This document shows, one piece after another, positions 1 through 8,928 of a DNA stretch of 64,000 nucleotides. Origin of the DNA: an uncultured Eubacteriales bacterium (GTDB lineage Bacteria > Bacillota > Clostridia > Oscillospirales > CAG-272). The stretch lies in NCBI GenBank assembly GCA_934447715.1, contig CAKSER010000004.1:1-64000 (forward strand), in the 5' to 3' direction. Numbering within the stretch: the first letter of the stretch is position 1; every line of letters starts with the position of its first letter. Under the pieces are notes generated by a model. It had not been told where the DNA came from and searched no databases. It worked only from the letters and a program-made list of their open reading frames with translations. Position numbers and translations under genes: made by a program.

Positions 1-165
1 ATGATACGCTTTGTTTCGGTTACGGCGTCACAGATCGGATCGAAGTCCAGCGGAGTCGGTAAAGGCGGCGTGGACGAGGCCGCAAACAAGCAGGACGAAA
101 TGATCGACAAAATCAACGAGGTCAAGGCCGCCGAGCCGGATGACGACGGTGATCTGGAATGGTAA
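1..165 (+). CDS. C-terminal end of a protein cut by the window edge, possibly a vWA-domain protein
   Basis: An open frame runs from base 1 to a TAA at 163-165, so only the last 54 codons are visible. The remaining sequence (RFVSVTASQIGSKSS, then an acidic tail ending DDDGDLEW) resembles the closing strand of von Willebrand A domains of the TerY type. That assignment is tentative because the metal-binding part lies outside the window. The stop overlaps the start of the PP2C gene by 7 bases, which implies translational coupling. vWA and PP2C genes are often paired in phospho-signalling operons, and this supports the guess without proving it. Confidence 0.5.
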   Translation: MIRFVSVTASQIGSKSSGVGKGGVDEAANKQDEMIDKINEVKAAEPDDDGDLEW

Positions 166-1010
166 CAGACTGCCGGGTGTTTAACCTGACCGTAACCGGT
201 GCTTCGCATATCAAGGCAGAGACGGTCTGCCAGGATTACTCTGCAAGCAAAAGAACAGAAGACTGCCTCCTTCTTGCCGTCTGCGACGGGCACGGCGGAG
301 AGGATTATTTCCGCTCCGACAGGGGAAGTAGGTTTGCCTGTAATGCATTTTTAAGCTGTGCGGAAAACCCGGATCTTTTAAAGGCGCTCTCGGATGCAAA
401 AACCGAAAGGCAGCAGAATGAGCGGATCGGACAGCTTAAAAAAAGCATAATTGCAAACTGGAACGCCATGGTCGATTCCGACATAAAGCAGGATCCGTTT
501 TGTGAGGACGAGCTTGACAAAATATCCGAAAGGGCAAGGCAGAGATACGAAAGCGGACAGCAGCTGCAATCGGCATACGGAACAACGCTGATCGGCGCGA
601 TATTTACAGAAGAGTTTTGGCTCGGACTTCAGATCGGCGACGGAAAATGCGTTTCGGTATCCGAAAACGGCGAATTTTCGCAGCCGATTCCACCGGATGA
701 CAGATGCTTTCTTAATATTACGACCTCTCTCTGCGACGCCGACGCATCAAACGAATTCAGACATTTCTACAGCAAAAGCCTCCCGTCTGCCGTGTTTATC
801 TGCAGTGACGGAGTCGACGACTGCTTTGCAGGAGACGAAAGGCTGTATGACTTCTACCGGCTTGCAATGAAATCATTTAAGGAATCAGACTGCAGCACGG
901 CAATTTCACAGCTTGAGGGATTTTTGCCGGAAATGTCCTCTAAGGGCAGCCGGGACGACATGTCGGTGGGAATTTTTATAAATTTTAAAGCACAGAACCA
1001 AGGCATCTAA
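159..1010 (+). CDS. PP2C-family serine/threonine protein phosphatase
   Basis: A 283-residue single-domain cytosolic protein. PP2C metal-site motifs appear in order: DGHGG at 43-47, GTT at 141-143, GDG at 160-162, SDGVDD at 216-221 and RDDMSVG near 265-271. All the acidic residues expected to hold the two metal ions are present, so it is probably active in removing phosphate from Ser/Thr of protein partners. It has no membrane segment. It overlaps the upstream partial gene by 7 bases, and the transglutaminase-like gene follows 30 bases later on the same strand, so the three probably form an operon. The partner kinase, if there is one, must lie upstream of the window. Confidence 0.88.
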   Translation: MVTDCRVFNLTVTGASHIKAETVCQDYSASKRTEDCLLLAVCDGHGGEDYFRSDRGSRFACNAFLSCAENPDLLKALSDAKTERQQNERIGQLKKSIIANWNAMVDSDIKQDPFCEDELDKISERARQRYESGQQLQSAYGTTLIGAIFTEEFWLGLQIGDGKCVSVSENGEFSQPIPPDDRCFLNITTSLCDADASNEFRHFYSKSLPSAVFICSDGVDDCFAGDERLYDFYRLAMKSFKESDCSTAISQLEGFLPEMSSKGSRDDMSVGIFINFKAQNQGI

Positions 1011-1040
1011 AGGACTCAGATTTTAATATTGAGGTACGAA

Positions 1041-1994
1041 ATGAAGGACAGCGGCTCAAAATATTACTATACAAGGCTTTCGGACGGAGAGAAAAATCTC
1101 TATAACCGGATATGCGAAGCGCTTTTGCGCTTTGAGCCGGCGCTGTCTGTTCATGCAGGCATGGGCAGGGCTTTTACGGTGGACACGAAAAAAATCATGA
1201 CCGCCGTGCTTTATGACAACCCCGTTTTTTTCTACCTCAACCGGCACAGGATTATTACAAAGCAGACCCCCATGTACATTCAGCTTATTTTTCAGTATGA
1301 CTACACAAAAGAGGAAGCCGAGCTGCTCTGGGAAAGGGTTCAGAAGAGAATCGATCTGTTTATAAAAAACAGCATCCGCCCCGAGATGAGTCAGCTTGCA
1401 AAGCAGCTTAAGGTGCACAATTTTCTTTACACGGTCCGCACACCAGAAAAACCGTATGACAAGGACGACTTTTCGGTAATAGGCGCGCTGATAAAGGATC
1501 ACTGCGTCTGCGAGGGCTATGCAAAGGCATATAAGCTCATCTGCGACAGGCTGGGGCTTGCATCGATCGTCGTAGTCGGCGAGGCGCTGCACGAAAACGG
1601 AGCAAGAGAGCCTCATTCATGGAACATTACGAGAATCAACGGGATAACTGCGCACACCGATGCGGCATGGGATGCAAGATACGGCGGTGCATCGTACGAT
1701 TATTTTAATCTCTGCGATGCAGATATCTCAGCCGATCACAGCTTTGATGCGGATTTTTATCCCAAATGCGAGCCTAACAAAATCAATTATTTTTACAAAA
1801 ACGGTCTTGTCGCGCATGATGAGGACGAGCTTTTAAAAATTATAGCAAAAAACAACGATAAGGACTATTACTCGGTCAGACTGCTGTTCCCGTTTTCAAA
1901 GGACAAGGCCGATTCGCTGCCGTTTGACATCGGAACCGTGCGCTACAACGCAGCGCAGAATGTAATCGGATATATAAGGGCGGTAATCGAATAG
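1041..1994 (+). CDS. Transglutaminase-like (papain-fold) domain protein
   Basis: I chose ATG 1041 because GAGG at 1031-1034 lies six bases before it; a TTG four codons upstream has no suitable ribosome binding site. The product has 317 residues and no signal peptide. The core matches the transglutaminase/CYK3 fold: Cys157 in HCVCEGYA, His192 in EPHSWN and Asp207 in HTDAAWD form the expected triad. Bacterial members are mostly uncharacterised proteases or transferases. The first 130 residues, rich in Tyr and charged residues, do not resemble a domain I know. Its position behind the PP2C gene suggests the same signalling operon, but the substrate is unknown. Confidence 0.75.
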   Translation: MKDSGSKYYYTRLSDGEKNLYNRICEALLRFEPALSVHAGMGRAFTVDTKKIMTAVLYDNPVFFYLNRHRIITKQTPMYIQLIFQYDYTKEEAELLWERVQKRIDLFIKNSIRPEMSQLAKQLKVHNFLYTVRTPEKPYDKDDFSVIGALIKDHCVCEGYAKAYKLICDRLGLASIVVVGEALHENGAREPHSWNITRINGITAHTDAAWDARYGGASYDYFNLCDADISADHSFDADFYPKCEPNKINYFYKNGLVAHDEDELLKIIAKNNDKDYYSVRLLFPFSKDKADSLPFDIGTVRYNAAQNVIGYIRAVIE

Positions 1995-2019
1995 CCGTCT
2001 GACATAAGGATAAGCAAAA

Positions 2020-2042
2020 AAGGCGTGCCCAAGGCATGCCTT
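2020..2042 (+). terminator. Terminator-like hairpin between the transglutaminase-like gene and the next gene
   Basis: AAGGCGTGCC and GGCATGCCTT form a 10-bp stem (one G-T pair) around a three-base loop. The tract that follows is AT-rich but not a clean run of T, so it may only weaken read-through. Confidence 0.4.
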
Positions 2043-2083
2043 ATAAGTATTTATATTATTTTATTATTTTTTGGAGGGAAATT

Positions 2084-2740
2084 ATGCCGTACGCAAAAAC
2101 CGATCTTGAAAAGCTCGAAAAGCTTCACTCTGCAATCGAAAGCCGTAAAAAGCAGGAAAACGCTGCCCCGACCTATAGGGACAGCAGCGATCTTCGAAAA
2201 ATGACAGAAATTGCCCTTTCGCCGCGCGAGGAGGATATCGAAACCCTAGAGGAAACAATATCTGTTCTTCGATATCTCACAAAAGCATACGACAAAATGT
2301 GCCGGACAGGAATATCCGTAAAGCTTTATACACCGCTGCTTTCGGCGTATGCAAGGCTTTCCATTCTTAAGGAATTCGACAGCGAGGACATGGCACAGCT
2401 CGAGGAATGTCTGCTTACCGCCGTCAGAGCAAGAAATTACTATAAGACCGACTGCTGCATCGATCTTGCCGAGATCGTATCAAAATGCATGCCGGAAAGC
2501 AGAATCCGGGTGCTTCTCGACACGGGAATCGACAGCCGCCGGAATTTTATAAAAAACGATCCGGTTGAAATGACAGACGAGTATCTTGCGGTAATCGACG
2601 AGGTCGAGGAGCAGATCGAAAAGAAAAAGTCATCCGATTTCTGCCTCGAATACTGGAATTTAAAGGCTCAGCTTTTGTCATCTCACGGCATTGTCTGGCA
2701 TTCTCCGGCAGAGCTTAACCCGAATGCGCGCTTCGACTGA
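2084..2740 (+). CDS. Hypothetical protein, 218 residues, function not recognised
   Basis: ATG 2084 is chosen because GGAGGG at 2073-2078 sits at good spacing; an in-frame ATG at 2036 lies inside the upstream hairpin and has no ribosome binding site. The protein is soluble, rich in Lys and Glu, and appears largely helical, with no signal peptide, membrane segment or catalytic motif that I recognise. A strong terminator follows its stop, and it is probably the last gene of the vWA/PP2C group. No function is proposed. Confidence 0.7.
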   Translation: MPYAKTDLEKLEKLHSAIESRKKQENAAPTYRDSSDLRKMTEIALSPREEDIETLEETISVLRYLTKAYDKMCRTGISVKLYTPLLSAYARLSILKEFDSEDMAQLEECLLTAVRARNYYKTDCCIDLAEIVSKCMPESRIRVLLDTGIDSRRNFIKNDPVEMTDEYLAVIDEVEEQIEKKKSSDFCLEYWNLKAQLLSSHGIVWHSPAELNPNARFD

Positions 2741-2801
2741 ACAGTAGTACATTTTTAAATCAGCATAAATAAAGGCATATATATTTTTTAAAACCGCACA
2801 A

Positions 2802-2840
2802 AAAATGAGGGTTTCCTTTCGGATTCCCTCATTTTGTTTT
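2802..2840. terminator. Bidirectional intrinsic terminator between convergent genes
   Basis: AAAATGAGGG and CCCTCATTTT form a 10-bp stem with T runs on the 3' side and A runs on the 5' side. It can therefore stop transcription of the plus-strand gene ending at 2740 and of hsp20 ending at 2937 on the minus strand. Confidence 0.75.
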
Positions 2841-2936
2841 GACCTTTATTAAATTTTCAGCCTACGCGGTCAGGCGGTCTGCTGCAATCCCTCGCAGCTT
2901 CTGCCGAAATCATGCCGGCTGTTTACAAAACCCGGA

Positions 2937-3395
2937 TTATTCGATTTCGAGACGTCTCTGCTCGGGAACCGTATTTTCCTTTTTCGGGAGAGTGAGTTCA
3001 AGCACTCCGTTTTCGTATTTTGCCTTGATCTTATCGGCATCGATTGCGGAGATATCAAACTGACGGCTGTATGTGCCGTAGGAACGCTCAACACGGATTA
3101 CCCTGTCCTTTTTATCCTTGTCCTCGACCTTTGAATGACGCTCTGCGTGAATTGTAAGAGTATCGCCGCTTACGTCGAGCTGAATGTCCTTTTTGTCAAA
3201 GCCGGGCAGATCTGCTTCGAGGAGATAATGGTCGCCCTCGTCTGTTACATCGGTTTTGAATTCTGCAAGGCTCCTGTTTCCGAAGAAGGCTCCGAAGGGA
3301 TTGTTGAAGAAGTTCTTTTCAAATTCGTCCATTTCATATAACGGGCTGTAGTTATTTAAGTGATTGTTATTATTTCTGCGTGTAAGTTCAAACAT
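2937..3395 (-). CDS. Small heat shock protein, Hsp20/alpha-crystallin family
   Basis: A 152-residue ATP-independent chaperone that holds unfolding proteins. The N-terminal part (FEKNFFNNPFGAFFG) is typical of bacterial class A Hsp20. The alpha-crystallin domain spans about residues 45-140 and contains the conserved ADLPGFDKKDI stretch and the GVLELTLPKK signature. An AGGT ribosome binding site precedes the ATG. A perfect CIRCE operator lies about 200 bases upstream, so HrcA repression and heat induction are likely. The unusually long leader is treated as a separate observation. Confidence 0.93.
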   Translation of the reverse strand: MFELTRRNNNNHLNNYSPLYEMDEFEKNFFNNPFGAFFGNRSLAEFKTDVTDEGDHYLLEADLPGFDKKDIQLDVSGDTLTIHAERHSKVEDKDKKDRVIRVERSYGTYSRQFDISAIDADKIKAKYENGVLELTLPKKENTVPEQRRLEIE

Positions 3396-3592
3396 GATAA
3401 ATACCTCGTTTTAATAAAGATTTTTGCCGACTTCAAATTTACTGTTTTACCGGTCCGGCAGGTCGACATCAGCCGGATATTTTAAATACCACATTGCTTG
3501 TCATCTCTTTTCATGCTTGCCTCTTTTCTTTTGTTGTATACAGTATAACCTTAAAAATTGCATATTTTTTTGTTTTTATATTAACTATTTGT

Positions 3593-3629
3593 AAATATTA
3601 GCACTCTTTTTGCTAGAGTGCTAATATTT
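3593..3629 (-). promoter_or_regulatory. CIRCE operator (HrcA binding site)
   Basis: TTAGCACTC at 3598-3606 and GAGTGCTAA at 3616-3624 are separated by exactly nine bases, a perfect match to the CIRCE consensus. The inverted repeat extends outward to 14 bases per arm. HrcA represses chaperone genes through this element, and the nearest heat shock gene is hsp20 on the minus strand. Confidence 0.95.
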
Positions 3630-3854
3630 TTTAAAAAATCTTCCGGTTCGAGAAATTCAAAAAATGCAGATCTTGTCGTTTATCAGCGTATCCGTAAGTG
3701 TTTTTAACGACTTGCCGCTGGCAACTCAAACAGGTCGGCTCCAAAAATATTAGCCGTCACACACATTGTCTGCTGATTTTTCCTATAAAAATCCTTAAAA
3801 GACGCAAGGTGCAAAATCTGCCGCTTTTCGGTTATTTATTCTGCGCAAAGGATC

Positions 3855-3878
3855 GGCAGGCAAAAAAATCTGCCTGCC
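3855..3878. other. Inverted repeat before the QueG-like gene
   Basis: GGCAGGCA and TGCCTGCC form an 8-bp stem around an A-rich loop. Only four T bases follow after a two-base gap, so it is a weak terminator candidate that could also be a binding site just upstream of the -35 element at 3891. Confidence 0.4.
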
Positions 3879-3890
3879 ATGCTTTTACTG

Positions 3891-3919
3891 TTGAAAAATC
3901 ACTTAAAATTTGGTATAAT
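3891..3919 (+). promoter_or_regulatory. Sigma-A promoter for the QueG-like gene
   Basis: TTGAAA at 3891-3896 and TATAAT at 3914-3919 are 17 bases apart, and a TG at 3911-3912 makes an extended -10 box. The expected start of transcription, about seven bases past the -10 box, falls on or within a base or two of the ATG at 3926. Confidence 0.8.
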
Positions 3920-3925
3920 TTGCGC

Positions 3926-4726
3926 ATGAGGACAATTGACAAAATCGAAGAAATACTGAGGCGCCGCGGCATTGAATACAGCGGTGCGATCAGATTTGAA
4001 AAATGTAAAATAATCAATCAATCGCTGCTCGAAAGAAGAAACGTGACAGATGCTAAAACCGCAATCATGCTTCTCGCGCCGTATTATTCCGGCAGGCACG
4101 AGGAAAGAAACGTATCGCTTTATGCCGTGCCGATGGATTATCATCTGTTTTTCAAGGATTTATTCGAAAAGGTGGTTCCGGAGCTTACCGAGCTTTTTCC
4201 CGGCTACTGGTTTTACGGCTTTGCCGACAGCTCTCCGATAAGCGAGGTGTCCGCAGCGGCGCTTGCTGGGCTCGGAGTCATCGGAAAGAATCATCTGCTC
4301 ATCAATCCGAAATACGGCTCATATGTCTTTATCGGCGAGATTCTGACCAATCTCGAGCTCGAATATTATCGTGAGGGCATGGTGTCCTTTTGCATCTCCT
4401 GCGGAAAATGCACATCCGCCTGCCCCTCAAAAACCGACTGCCTTTCTGCACTCACCCAGAAAAAGGGCGAAAAGAGTGCAAGCACCTGCGAGCTGATCCG
4501 CAAGACCGGAATCGCGTGGGGCTGCGACATCTGTCAGGAGGTATGTCCGCTCAACAGTGAGGCAGAAGAAACACCGCTTGATTTCTTTAAAAAGGGGCTT
4601 ACCGAAAGGATTTCGGCTATCGAAATCGAGCAGATGGAAAGCTCGGATTTTGAAAAGCGTGCTTACGCATGGAAGGGCAAGAAAACGATCATTTCAAATC
4701 TTAACGAGCTGAACGAGAAGAAATAA
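3926..4726 (+). CDS. Epoxyqueuosine reductase (QueG)-like double 4Fe-4S protein
   Basis: A 266-residue cytosolic protein. Residues 100-123 match the QueG core (DSSPISEV, then AGLGVIGKN), including the Asp101 thought to be catalytic in QueG. Two ferredoxin-type clusters follow: CISCGKCTSACPS at 156-168 and CDICQEVCP at 200-208. QueG reduces epoxyqueuosine in tRNA with cobalamin. This protein lacks the C-terminal HEAT-like part of full QueG and belongs to a shorter clostridial form whose substrate is unproven. Reading can continue upstream of ATG 3926, but that part overlaps the promoter. No ribosome binding site precedes the ATG, so the message may be leaderless. Confidence 0.78.
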   Translation: MRTIDKIEEILRRRGIEYSGAIRFEKCKIINQSLLERRNVTDAKTAIMLLAPYYSGRHEERNVSLYAVPMDYHLFFKDLFEKVVPELTELFPGYWFYGFADSSPISEVSAAALAGLGVIGKNHLLINPKYGSYVFIGEILTNLELEYYREGMVSFCISCGKCTSACPSKTDCLSALTQKKGEKSASTCELIRKTGIAWGCDICQEVCPLNSEAEETPLDFFKKGLTERISAIEIEQMESSDFEKRAYAWKGKKTIISNLNELNEKK

Positions 4727-4826
4727 AGCGCCTATGGGCGGCTGTCCGAAATTTTATCGGTTTTCGGGCACAGGTAATTTGACAATAAGTAAATCTATAT
4801 AAACGTAGCAAACGGAGAAAAGAAAA

Positions 4827-6440
4827 ATGAAAAATTATGAATCTATCAACCGCATCCCCGATCTTGTTGTTGTCGGAGGAGACAAGGGCTGGTTTGAATG
4901 CCAGAGAGAGGGAGATGTTTTCTCCTGCGAGATCGGAACGGTCTCGTTTAGAAAGCAGGGCAACGCTCTTGCAGTGCTTTTAAACGGTGCGGAGGGTGTC
5001 AGCAGAATTAAGCTGCGATTCCGCGGAGATTATTCCGGAATCGAAAAGGTATATGCCGACATGTGGACTGTCGGTCTCGGCCATCTCGGATGGTATCCGG
5101 TAGGCGAAAACAAGGCGATGCCCTGGTACTTCTGCGCAATTGAGGACGGTGTAACAGACGGCTACGGAGTTAAAACCGGATGCAACTCGATTGCCTGCTT
5201 CCAGCTCGACAGCTGCGGACTCTGCCTCTGGCTTGATGTCAGAAACGGAGGCGACGGTCTTTACCGCAAGGACGAGCTTGTTTGTGCGGAAATCGTCGAA
5301 AGAAGCGGAGAAAAGGGAGAATCGCCGTTTGACGCCTGCAGAAGCTTCTGCAAAATCATGTGCGAAAAGCCTGCTCTTTTAAACAGACCTGTTTTCGGTC
5401 TTAACAACTGGTACTACGCTTACGGCAACCTTACAAGAGAGAGCATATTAAAGGATGCGGAGCTTTGCGGAGAGCTCGGTTCGGATGCGAATTTCAAGCC
5501 CTACATGCTTGTTGACGACGGCTGGCAGCTTCTTCATGACAAGGACTACAACGGAGCTCCGTTTGTATCCTCCGAAAAGATCGGCGACATGAAGACGCTT
5601 GCAGAGGAGATTGAAAAGCTCGGCGCGCTGCCCGGAGTGTGGATCAGACCGCTTCTTACAAAGGACGAGCTGCCCGAGGAATGCTACAGCCCGGATCACA
5701 AGCAGATCGGAGGCGGAAAGGTTCTCGACGCTTCGAATCCCCAGAGCCTTGAATATATTTCCGAAATGGTAAAGAAGATCATAAACGACGGCTATAAGAT
5801 GATAAAATACGACTTTACCGCTCCCGACTATATGAGCGGCAACTGCCTCCACCACTATCAGGCGCAGGCAGGCTGGCATTTTACCGACAGATCGAAAACC
5901 AATGCGGAAATCATCAAAAATCTTTACAGGACAATCAAGGATGCCGCAGGCGACGCGGTTGTCATGGGATGCAACACCTACAACCATCTTTCAGCCGGCA
6001 TCAACAACATTCAGAGAAGCGGCTCGGACACGTCCGGCATGATCTGGGATTTCACAAGACAGGAGGGCATTAACGCGCTCTCTATGAGACTTCACCAGAA
6101 CGGCGTGTTCTTTGCAACCGATCCGGACTGCCCTGCGTTCACCCCTGCCGTTTCCCACGAATACAACATGAGATTCCTTGAGCTTGCGTGCGACTGCGAT
6201 GTTTCAATCTTTGCCTCGATCGTTCCGGGAATTCTCAATCCCGAGTACAAGACAAGAGCAAGGGCTGCCTTCAAGAGAGCCTCCGAACGCCACAGCACAC
6301 AGCCTGTCGACTGGACCACACATATAAACCCCACCAAGTTTATTACAGACGGAAACGAAAAGGTCTACAACTGGTACGATCTCAGCGACGGCGTAAATCT
6401 CTTCGGCGAGACCGGATTTTATATGAACAGAAAGAAATAA
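4827..6440 (+). CDS. Alpha-galactosidase-like glycoside hydrolase, GH36/clan GH-D
   Basis: A 537-residue protein with no signal peptide, so intracellular. An N-terminal beta-sandwich (about 1-185) precedes a TIM barrel. Clan GH-D signatures are visible: LVDDGWQ at 228-234, IKYDF at 326-330 with Asp329 as probable nucleophile, and RSGSDTSG at 397-404 with Asp401 as probable acid/base. It should release terminal alpha-linked galactose or a related sugar from oligosaccharides, but the exact specificity cannot be read here. A GGAG ribosome binding site lies before ATG 4827. The truncated glycosidase directly downstream suggests a glycan utilisation operon. Confidence 0.82.
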   Translation: MKNYESINRIPDLVVVGGDKGWFECQREGDVFSCEIGTVSFRKQGNALAVLLNGAEGVSRIKLRFRGDYSGIEKVYADMWTVGLGHLGWYPVGENKAMPWYFCAIEDGVTDGYGVKTGCNSIACFQLDSCGLCLWLDVRNGGDGLYRKDELVCAEIVERSGEKGESPFDACRSFCKIMCEKPALLNRPVFGLNNWYYAYGNLTRESILKDAELCGELGSDANFKPYMLVDDGWQLLHDKDYNGAPFVSSEKIGDMKTLAEEIEKLGALPGVWIRPLLTKDELPEECYSPDHKQIGGGKVLDASNPQSLEYISEMVKKIINDGYKMIKYDFTAPDYMSGNCLHHYQAQAGWHFTDRSKTNAEIIKNLYRTIKDAAGDAVVMGCNTYNHLSAGINNIQRSGSDTSGMIWDFTRQEGINALSMRLHQNGVFFATDPDCPAFTPAVSHEYNMRFLELACDCDVSIFASIVPGILNPEYKTRARAAFKRASERHSTQPVDWTTHINPTKFITDGNEKVYNWYDLSDGVNLFGETGFYMNRKK

Positions 6441-8683
6441 TCAAACAATCAGTATATGAAAAACACCGACAATATCGCAGGTGTGCCGGGAATCTCGACG
6501 GAGCAAACGAAACATATCAAACACTCGACTCGCCGAAAATAAAGGCACAATTTCCGAACGGCTATGCCCCGATTGCAAAAAGAGCTAAAGAACTCGGGAT
6601 AAAGCTCGGAGTCTGGTGCGGTCCGGACGGCTTCGGCGACACAGAGGAATCAAAGAAGAAAAGGCACGAGCTGATGGTTTCACTCTGCCGAGACTACAAT
6701 TTCGGACTTTTCAAGATGGATGCGGTCTGCGGCAGACTACGCCCCGAGATGCAGGATGAATTTGTTTCGATGATGAAGGATTGCTTAAAATATTCGCCGG
6801 AGCTTATCCTGCTCAATCACAGGCTTGAGCTCGGAAAGAGGGCAGAGTATGCAACGACCTCGTTATGGAACGGTCAGGAGACATATGTCGATGTCCTGAT
6901 TGCAAACAACAAAACCGCACCCCACAACCGGCAATTCATGTTTTCAAGAGGAAATGTTCCCGACCTTAAACGGCTGTTTGAGGATCACGGTGTCTGCATC
7001 TCCTCCTGTATTGATTATTTTGCGGACGAGCTTGTCTACCAGGCATTCGGACGATGCTTGATCCTTGCCCCCGAGATCTATGGGAATCCGTGGCTTTTGC
7101 GCGACGACGAGCACACAAAGCTCGCAAGAACATTCAATCTTCACAGAACCTACAGAGACATTCTTGTAAACGGGATGCTTCTCCCGGACAAATTCGGGCC
7201 CGGTGCAGTCAGCCGCGGAGACGGCAGAACAAGATTCATTACAACCGGCAACGATTCCTGGAAAAAAACCGAGATTACAATTCCGCTCGACAGCACAATC
7301 GGGCTTGACGAGTGCAAATCTGTCAAGGTCGGAATGCACTTTCCATATGAAATGTTTATTGGCGAATTCAGCTACGGCGAAAGCGTGAACATCCCTGTCG
7401 ATCCGTTCCGCTCATGTCTTATTGAAGTATCGCAAAGCGATGCCCTAAGACCCATGCTCACCGGCTGCGCCTATGAGGTTTTGCACGAAACAGACTCAAG
7501 AGCAGACAAGGTCAAGCTCGTATCGGTCTTCGGCAAGGTCGGCTCTACCGACAAAAATCTCACACTACCCGAAATCAGCCCCGAGCCGTTTGATAACAGG
7601 GTGTCAGCCCCAATCCTTCTCGGCACGGCAAGCGAGTGCGAAATTCCGCAGAACGCGGAGCAGATTTTCGAAACTGCCTGCTTCGGTTCCGATGCCGATT
7701 TGCTTGAAAGCAGAGAACTTAAGCGCTCCGGCAGCACAAGTATTCCGGAGGTCAGGGTAGCAAGGAACGCTTTCTTTGCCCAAAAGACCTACAGGCTGCG
7801 CGGATGCGAATCCTCATTTGCCTTCGACAACAGAGACGACACGTTTTTTGACGGAATCTCTAAGAGATTTTTCGGAGGGCTCCGCTTTAAGGACGGATGT
7901 CTGCGCGTCGATTTCGGCGAGGAATATGACGCAGATGCTGTAATAATTGAATACTTTGACCCGGACGACGATTCGGTTTTTGAGGCTGCAAAGCAAACGG
8001 TTCCGCCAAAGGGAAGTTTTTCATCCGACCTTTTAAACTGGAAAGGTACATATCTTGACCGGCTCGAAATTCTTTACCGTGAAAAAGCCGAGGTACTTGT
8101 CTTTGCCGTACACAACACAAAGCATGTCGACGGCACAAGGAGAAGGGCAAGCTACGGCATTTACGGACCTGTACGGTATCTCCGTCTTCCCTGCCCGATG
8201 GACAGAATTTATAAGATCGCTCTGATCAAGGACGAAAAGGAAATTGCACTCAAAAATCCGAGAGCAAACAATCTGATCTGCAGCTTTGATAAAATGAACG
8301 CCGTAAAGGCTCAGTCGGCAAAGGTCACGGTAACAGAGGAAATGTACAAAAAGGGCTGCTATCTTTCCGTTGCCGCAAACGGGTCATACAGCGCAGAAAC
8401 GGTTCAGGCGATCGCGTCGGTTGACGGCATGCTCACGGCATTTCCGAGGCGAGCTCCGTCATACCGAGCAAATGTGTGGGAATGCAGAATGTATTCAGCC
8501 GAATTTTCCGCAAATTACACCTTCTTCCTTCCGATAGAAAAGAACATGCTAGGCAAGGAGATTGAAATCACGCTTCTGATGCTGGACAACGAAAACATCG
8601 AGGTAAAAACCGACATTTGGCTGTGCGATGCCGACAATGAAAAGGGTGGAATCATCCTGCCTCTTAATTATTCAGACCTATGA
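6441..8683 (+). pseudogene. N-terminally truncated glycoside hydrolase (clan GH-D-like), probable gene remnant
   Basis: More than 700 codons are open and conserved-looking, but the frame starts in mid-barrel: KAQFPNGYAPIAKRA leads to LGIKLGVWCGPDG and LFKMDAV, segments that normally follow the catalytic DDGW region. No ATG, GTG or TTG lies in frame between the stop of the GH36 gene and residues well inside the barrel, and no ribosome binding site is present. The frame simply continues backward out of phase beneath the upstream gene. The later part holds the rest of the barrel and two beta-rich regions, one (SSFAFDNRDDTFFDG) like discoidin-type domains. A deletion of the 5' half is the simplest reading. 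A fusion by -1 frameshift or an assembly error is less likely. Confidence 0.7.
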
Positions 8684-8778
8684 TAAGATGATCCGGGGAT
8701 AGGGCAACCGATATCTGTGCTCTGATACAGCCGGTCTTCAGGAATGTGAAAATCCGAACACGAGAACATACAAAAACA

Positions 8779-8810
8779 GGAGACATTTAAAAAATGTCTC
8801 CTTATTTTTT
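8779..8810 (+). terminator. Intrinsic terminator after the truncated glycosidase
   Basis: GGAGACATTT and AAATGTCTCC form a perfect 10-bp stem with a three-base loop, followed by TTATTTTTT. Confidence 0.88.
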
Positions 8811-8890
8811 CCGTATTTTGCGGCATTTTACGGTGTTTTACCGTATTCTGTACCGCTTTTATACCGCATGCCGGCTTTTCGGCGCTTTTC
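8811..8890. repeat. Degenerate 10-bp tandem repeats
   Basis: Consecutive ten-base units of the form CGGYRTTTTA (CCGTATTTTG, CGGCATTTTA, CGGTGTTTTA, CCGTATTCTG) run from 8811. A second related run (CCGGCTTTTC, GGCGCTTTTC) lies near 8871. They sit between a terminator and the 3' end of the EAL gene and have no coding sense. Confidence 0.45.
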
Positions 8891-8928
8891 GGGTGCTGTT
8901 TGCCATCCGGCGCAACGGTATGCCGAAG

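Larger units (their letters stand above)
3396..3925. other. 530-base intergenic region between hsp20 and the QueG-like gene
   Basis: It holds the hsp20 leader, the CIRCE operator, a hairpin at 3855-3878 and the plus-strand promoter for the QueG-like gene. An AT-rich stretch at 3540-3600 should contain the hsp20 promoter; a TATACT-like box can be read there on the minus strand without a convincing -35 element. No tRNA or further gene is apparent. Confidence 0.6.

Noticed and set aside
3640..3765. T-loop-like GGTTCGA that might indicate a tRNA
   Set aside because: No matching acceptor, D or anticodon stems could be folded around it.
3698..3925. Longer N-terminus for the QueG-like protein
   Set aside because: The extension overlaps the hairpin and the consensus promoter and does not resemble the family.
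6425..6445. Programmed -1 frameshift fusing the GH36 gene to the downstream glycosidase
   Set aside because: GAAAGAAATAA is not a canonical slippery heptamer, no stimulatory structure is evident, and the GH36 protein is already complete at its stop.
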